A program made the position numbers and the translations under genes. The notes beneath the pieces were generated by a model. The model searched no databases, was not told the DNA's origin, and saw only the letters and a program-made list of their open reading frames with translations. Shown piece after piece: positions 14,312 through 16,707 of a DNA stretch of 16,707 nucleotides. The stretch is from NCBI GenBank assembly GCA_000997475.1, contig LCEC01000007.1:1-16707 (forward strand). Reading direction: 5' to 3'. This stretch comes from Parcubacteria group bacterium GW2011_GWB1_42_6 (lineage in GTDB: Bacteria; Patescibacteriota; Minisyncoccia; Portnoybacterales; GWB1-42-6). Position 1 is the stretch's first letter. The number at the start of each line of letters is the position of its first letter.

Positions 14312-15241
14312 ATGGAAATGTCTTTTCGAAAAATTTTCTTTATTCTTTTCTTTTCTGTTTCTTTGTTTTATCCGAGTTTTTCGTTTTTGGCTCTAGCTCA
14401 AGAACCAGTTACCAATGAAAAATCAAAAACTCTCGAAATTAAAATTCCTCTTGAAGTTAAAATTCCCGGGCTCAACCAAACAGACGTTACCAAAATTACT
14501 CCGGGAGAATATGTGCGCAACCTCTTTATTTTTGGCTTTTCGTTCATTGGATTTCTGGCTGTGGCTGTGATAATTTACGGAGGAATTCTATATGCTATTC
14601 CCGGACAAATTAGCAAGGGAAAAAGCTATATACAAGGAGCAATTATAGGCATCATAATCCTTTTTAGCTCCTATCTGATCCTTTATATTATTAATCCGGA
14701 TTTGACCGATTTAAAAATGGGTGATCTTAAAGAAGTAAATATTCCCGAACCGCCGACACCCGGAAATTCATCCGATGAGTTCTTCAATACAGATCCTAAT
14801 GTCTATATCAGGGCTGGCGCTTCTTCGGAAACAGGACAGGCAATCTACGGTAAAGGACAAAAAATCGCTGCTGATTTACAAAGCCCCCAATTTGCCCGAA
14901 TTACCAGTATATTAAAATCTTCATCCTTGGATTCCAGTATTATAGTCACAGAAACCAATGGCAGCCATGGATGTATTTCGGGCGATTCCTGTGTGAGCGG
15001 CGCTTCGTGCGGCAAGTCCGCTCATTGCCAAAATCGGGCAGTGGACATAAATATTTGGACACTGACAAAAGACCAGATAGAACAATTAACAAAAGACTTA
15101 AGCGGCGACCCATGTGTTGATGATCTTTTTTATAACGGTTTTCCCCAATACTGCCGAAACGAAGGCAAGGCATATACCGGCAAAGCCTGTTCAGATCATG
15201 ACGATCACATCCATTTCAGCATTAAATCATCCTGCAAATAG
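14312..15241 (+). CDS. VirB2-like pilin domain fused to an M15-type zinc peptidase-like domain
   Basis: A 309-residue protein. Residues 1-29 form a signal peptide (FLALAQ). Two membrane helices follow, about 69-96 and 106-128, in the arrangement of VirB2/pilin-type proteins. After a Pro-rich linker (145-150) comes a Cys-rich domain (about 160-309) with S236-A-H238-C-Q-N-R-A243-V-D245, matching the SxHxxGxAxD zinc motif of M15 D-Ala-D-Ala peptidases except that Asn replaces Gly, and H299-I-H301 near the end, matching the third ligand region. Asp295 or Asp298 could act as catalytic base. Eight cysteines (221-308) suggest disulfides outside the cell. It may cut peptidoglycan during assembly or on contact; this is inference. 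Start: ATG 14312; 14318 is also possible. The next gene starts 2 bases after the stop. Confidence 0.86.
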   Translation: MEMSFRKIFFILFFSVSLFYPSFSFLALAQEPVTNEKSKTLEIKIPLEVKIPGLNQTDVTKITPGEYVRNLFIFGFSFIGFLAVAVIIYGGILYAIPGQISKGKSYIQGAIIGIIILFSSYLILYIINPDLTDLKMGDLKEVNIPEPPTPGNSSDEFFNTDPNVYIRAGASSETGQAIYGKGQKIAADLQSPQFARITSILKSSSLDSSIIVTETNGSHGCISGDSCVSGASCGKSAHCQNRAVDINIWTLTKDQIEQLTKDLSGDPCVDDLFYNGFPQYCRNEGKAYTGKACSDHDDHIHFSIKSSCK

Positions 15242-15243
15242 AT

Positions 15244-16416
15244 ATGAAAAAAATATTCATCGCCTCAATAATCCTGCTTATCATCGCGCTTGTTTCTTTT
15301 TTGGTCTATAATTTCTTCTTCAAGGAAACTCCCGGCGGCGCGGATACCGATCCAAACGGAGCTTTGCCCTCTTCTCCGGCGGATATAAGCGGAAACGGGT
15401 CGGGAAGTAAAAATCCATCTTCTTCCAACGCGCCGCAAACCCGCGGTTCTTTGCGCGCCTTGAGTCAAGAAAAGGTTATGGCCGCCGCGATTCATGAAGA
15501 CGGCAAAACCGTTAAATATTATTCCAAAGAAAACGGCAATGTTTGGAAATCCGGCTTTGAAGGCGAAAATTTGCAAAGAATTTCTTCCGTAACAATCGGC
15601 GGATTAGTTAAAGTCCTCTGGTCGCCGGACAAAGAAAAAGTCATCAGCTTTTTGGCCGATGGCAGCGTTCTCAAAAAATATTTGTTCAATTACAAAACCA
15701 ACCAATCTTCGCCGCTTAACGACGGCATCAAATCAATCGCCTGGTCGCCCAACGGCAAAAACATCGCCTACCAATACACCGACGCTTCAACGGGTTTGAG
15801 TAATATCAGCGTGGCGGATCCCGATGGCGGCAATTGGCGCAATGTTTTTAAAACCAGAATTGATGATTTGATGGTTGAATGGCCAAGCGACCAAAAAATT
15901 TCAATTCGCAGCCGCGTGAGCGGCCTGGCCCAAGGCCTGGTTTATACCATCAATCCGCAAACGGGGGATTTTCAAAAAATAATCAGCGATCAATTCGGCT
16001 TGAGCATAAAATGGTCGCCCAAAACCGATAAGATCCTGGCTTCTTTAACGGACAGCAACGGCCGCAACCCAAAGATTATATTATTTAATGAAAACGGAAC
16101 TCAAAGCAAAGATTTAAACCTCAAAGGAATCGTTGATAAATGCGCCTGGAGCAAAGATAATCTGACAATTTTTTGCGCCTTGCCTTATTCCGAATTTTCC
16201 AATTATGACGTTTGGCCCGATGATTATTACAAAGGCACAATCATCGTGAACGACGCGATTTACAAGATCAATTTGGAAACCAACGAAAAAACGATGCTGG
16301 CCGGCTCGCTCGAACAAATCGGCATCGACGCGCAGGATATGTTTTTATCGCCCAAAGAAGATTATCTCTTTTTCACCAATCGAAAGAATGGACTATTGTA
16401 TGGATTGAAGTTATAG
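15244..16416 (+). CDS. Membrane-anchored beta-propeller (WD40/TolB-like) protein
   Basis: A 390-residue protein with one N-terminal helix (5-25) followed by a Ser/Pro/Gly-rich linker (about 28-68), placing the rest outside the membrane. The main domain has repeated strands with WSP-type turns: VLWSPDKEKVISF (124-136), IAWSPNGKNIAY (165-176), VEWPSDQKISI (211-221), IKWSPKTDKILASL (255-268), CAWSKDNLTIF (300-310) and LSPKEDYLFF (368-377). This is characteristic of TolB/WD40-like propellers, probably six blades. Such domains bind proteins or glycans; no enzyme motif was seen. It is translated right after the pilin-peptidase gene (2-base gap), so both are likely made together. It is the last gene of the cluster in the window. 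Confidence 0.88.
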   Translation: MKKIFIASIILLIIALVSFLVYNFFFKETPGGADTDPNGALPSSPADISGNGSGSKNPSSSNAPQTRGSLRALSQEKVMAAAIHEDGKTVKYYSKENGNVWKSGFEGENLQRISSVTIGGLVKVLWSPDKEKVISFLADGSVLKKYLFNYKTNQSSPLNDGIKSIAWSPNGKNIAYQYTDASTGLSNISVADPDGGNWRNVFKTRIDDLMVEWPSDQKISIRSRVSGLAQGLVYTINPQTGDFQKIISDQFGLSIKWSPKTDKILASLTDSNGRNPKIILFNENGTQSKDLNLKGIVDKCAWSKDNLTIFCALPYSEFSNYDVWPDDYYKGTIIVNDAIYKINLETNEKTMLAGSLEQIGIDAQDMFLSPKEDYLFFTNRKNGLLYGLKL

Positions 16417-16433
16417 ATCGATAAAAAACAAAA

Positions 16434-16647
16434 TTGTTGCAACATATTGCGTCCTTCCGTAGCTTTATGCGAAGGAGGAAGGGGGATTTTACAGATAGCT
16501 TTATCCTTATCGCTCCTCCTCTTAGATAAGAGGAGGTTAGGCTCGCCTTGCCGGAGCCTTCGGCGTAGCGCAGGAGGAGTTGTAGAAATAATTCACCCAT
16601 TTATTCTGTTTGTTAATCACCCTGCGAGTCCTTCGGACATCGCAGGG
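16434..16647. repeat. Cluster of hairpin repeats downstream of the operon
   Basis: No credible gene lies after 16416. The stretch holds: a TGTTGCAACA palindrome (16434-16443); a third copy of the CCTTCCGTAGC...GCGAAGGAGG repeat (16452-16477); a 10-bp stem with a 2-base loop at 16515-16524/16527-16536 (CCTCCTCTTA GA TAAGAGGAGG) like the double-hairpin repeats; GGCTC/GAGCC around 16540-16558; a GGCGTAGCGCAGGAGGAG segment; and a strong 12-bp stem with one bulged A at 16620-16647 (CCCTGCGAGTCC TTC GGAC A TCGCAGGG). The last may stop transcription but has no T-run. Bases 16648-16707 show nothing I can name. Confidence 0.7.
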
Positions 16648-16707
16648 CGTAATTGCCCTTCAAAGTTCGAAGAGTCTTAGTTGATTGATGTTCCTTCCTT
16701 GTTTTTC

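Noticed and set aside
16447..16680. Open frame of 77 codons in the terminal repeat cluster
   Set aside because: Its sequence is translated hairpin repeats (Arg/Ser-rich, fragments such as SVALCEGG), the same kind of peptide as the rsmA insert. No independent support.

Overview
The window looks like a chromosome segment of a Candidate Phyla Radiation bacterium (Patescibacteria, most likely Parcubacteria-like). This is an inference from gene content and style, not from a marker gene tree. It carries a reduced type IV secretion/pilus-like operon (VirB6-like, PrgI/VirB3-like, TraC-like domain, VirB4 ATPase, VirB2-like pilin) with large secreted proteins that have no clear family. Gene spacing is very tight, start codons lack Shine-Dalgarno sequences, and there are many short palindromic repeats. 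No rRNA, tRNA or CRISPR array was seen.

Layout. (1) 97-1635: rsmA (16S rRNA dimethyltransferase, + strand) faces a DUF192 protein (- strand). Both are altered by repeats: rsmA has an in-frame palindromic repeat insertion of about 37 codons, and the DUF192 gene gets its last codons and stop from a copy of a related repeat. (2) 1636-1897: a double-hairpin repeat, then a strong promoter whose -10 box ends 11 bases before the first ATG of the operon. (3) 1898-12836: one long same-strand operon: TSP3-like anchored protein, 772-residue secreted protein, VirB6-like membrane protein, 362-residue soluble protein, PrgI, TraC-like protein and VirB4. (4) 12837-16416: a double-hairpin repeat, a small membrane protein, a MITE-like repeat, a secreted protein of unknown function, a VirB2-like two-helix pilin domain joined to a zinc peptidase-like domain with M15 motifs, and an anchored beta-propeller protein. 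(5) 16417-16707: a cluster of hairpin repeats with no credible gene.

The most striking observation is that three different GxxExxY (PD-(D/E)XK nuclease-like) genes sit at three successive junctions of the secretion operon, just before prgI, the traC-like gene and virB4. Each lies in a compact cassette of about 455-490 bp bounded by imperfect inverted repeats. Each repeat arm is built from about four short iterons, and the iteron differs between cassettes (TACGGA, TACGAA, and a mainly GCGGA/GCGAA type) while the two arms of one cassette largely agree. In cassette 2 the gene fills exactly the space between the arms. Removing the cassettes in silico would leave the host genes 2-10 bases apart, like the other junctions of the operon. 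This looks like a nuclease-plus-iteron element family that inserts between stop and start codons without breaking genes.

Functionally, the operon should make a cell-envelope machine: VirB4 supplies ATP-driven work, VirB6-like and PrgI form the inner-membrane part, the VirB2-like domain may form a pilus or channel, the M15-like domain may open the wall, and the secreted TSP3 and beta-propeller proteins act outside the membrane. No relaxase or coupling protein is in the window, so DNA transfer is not shown.
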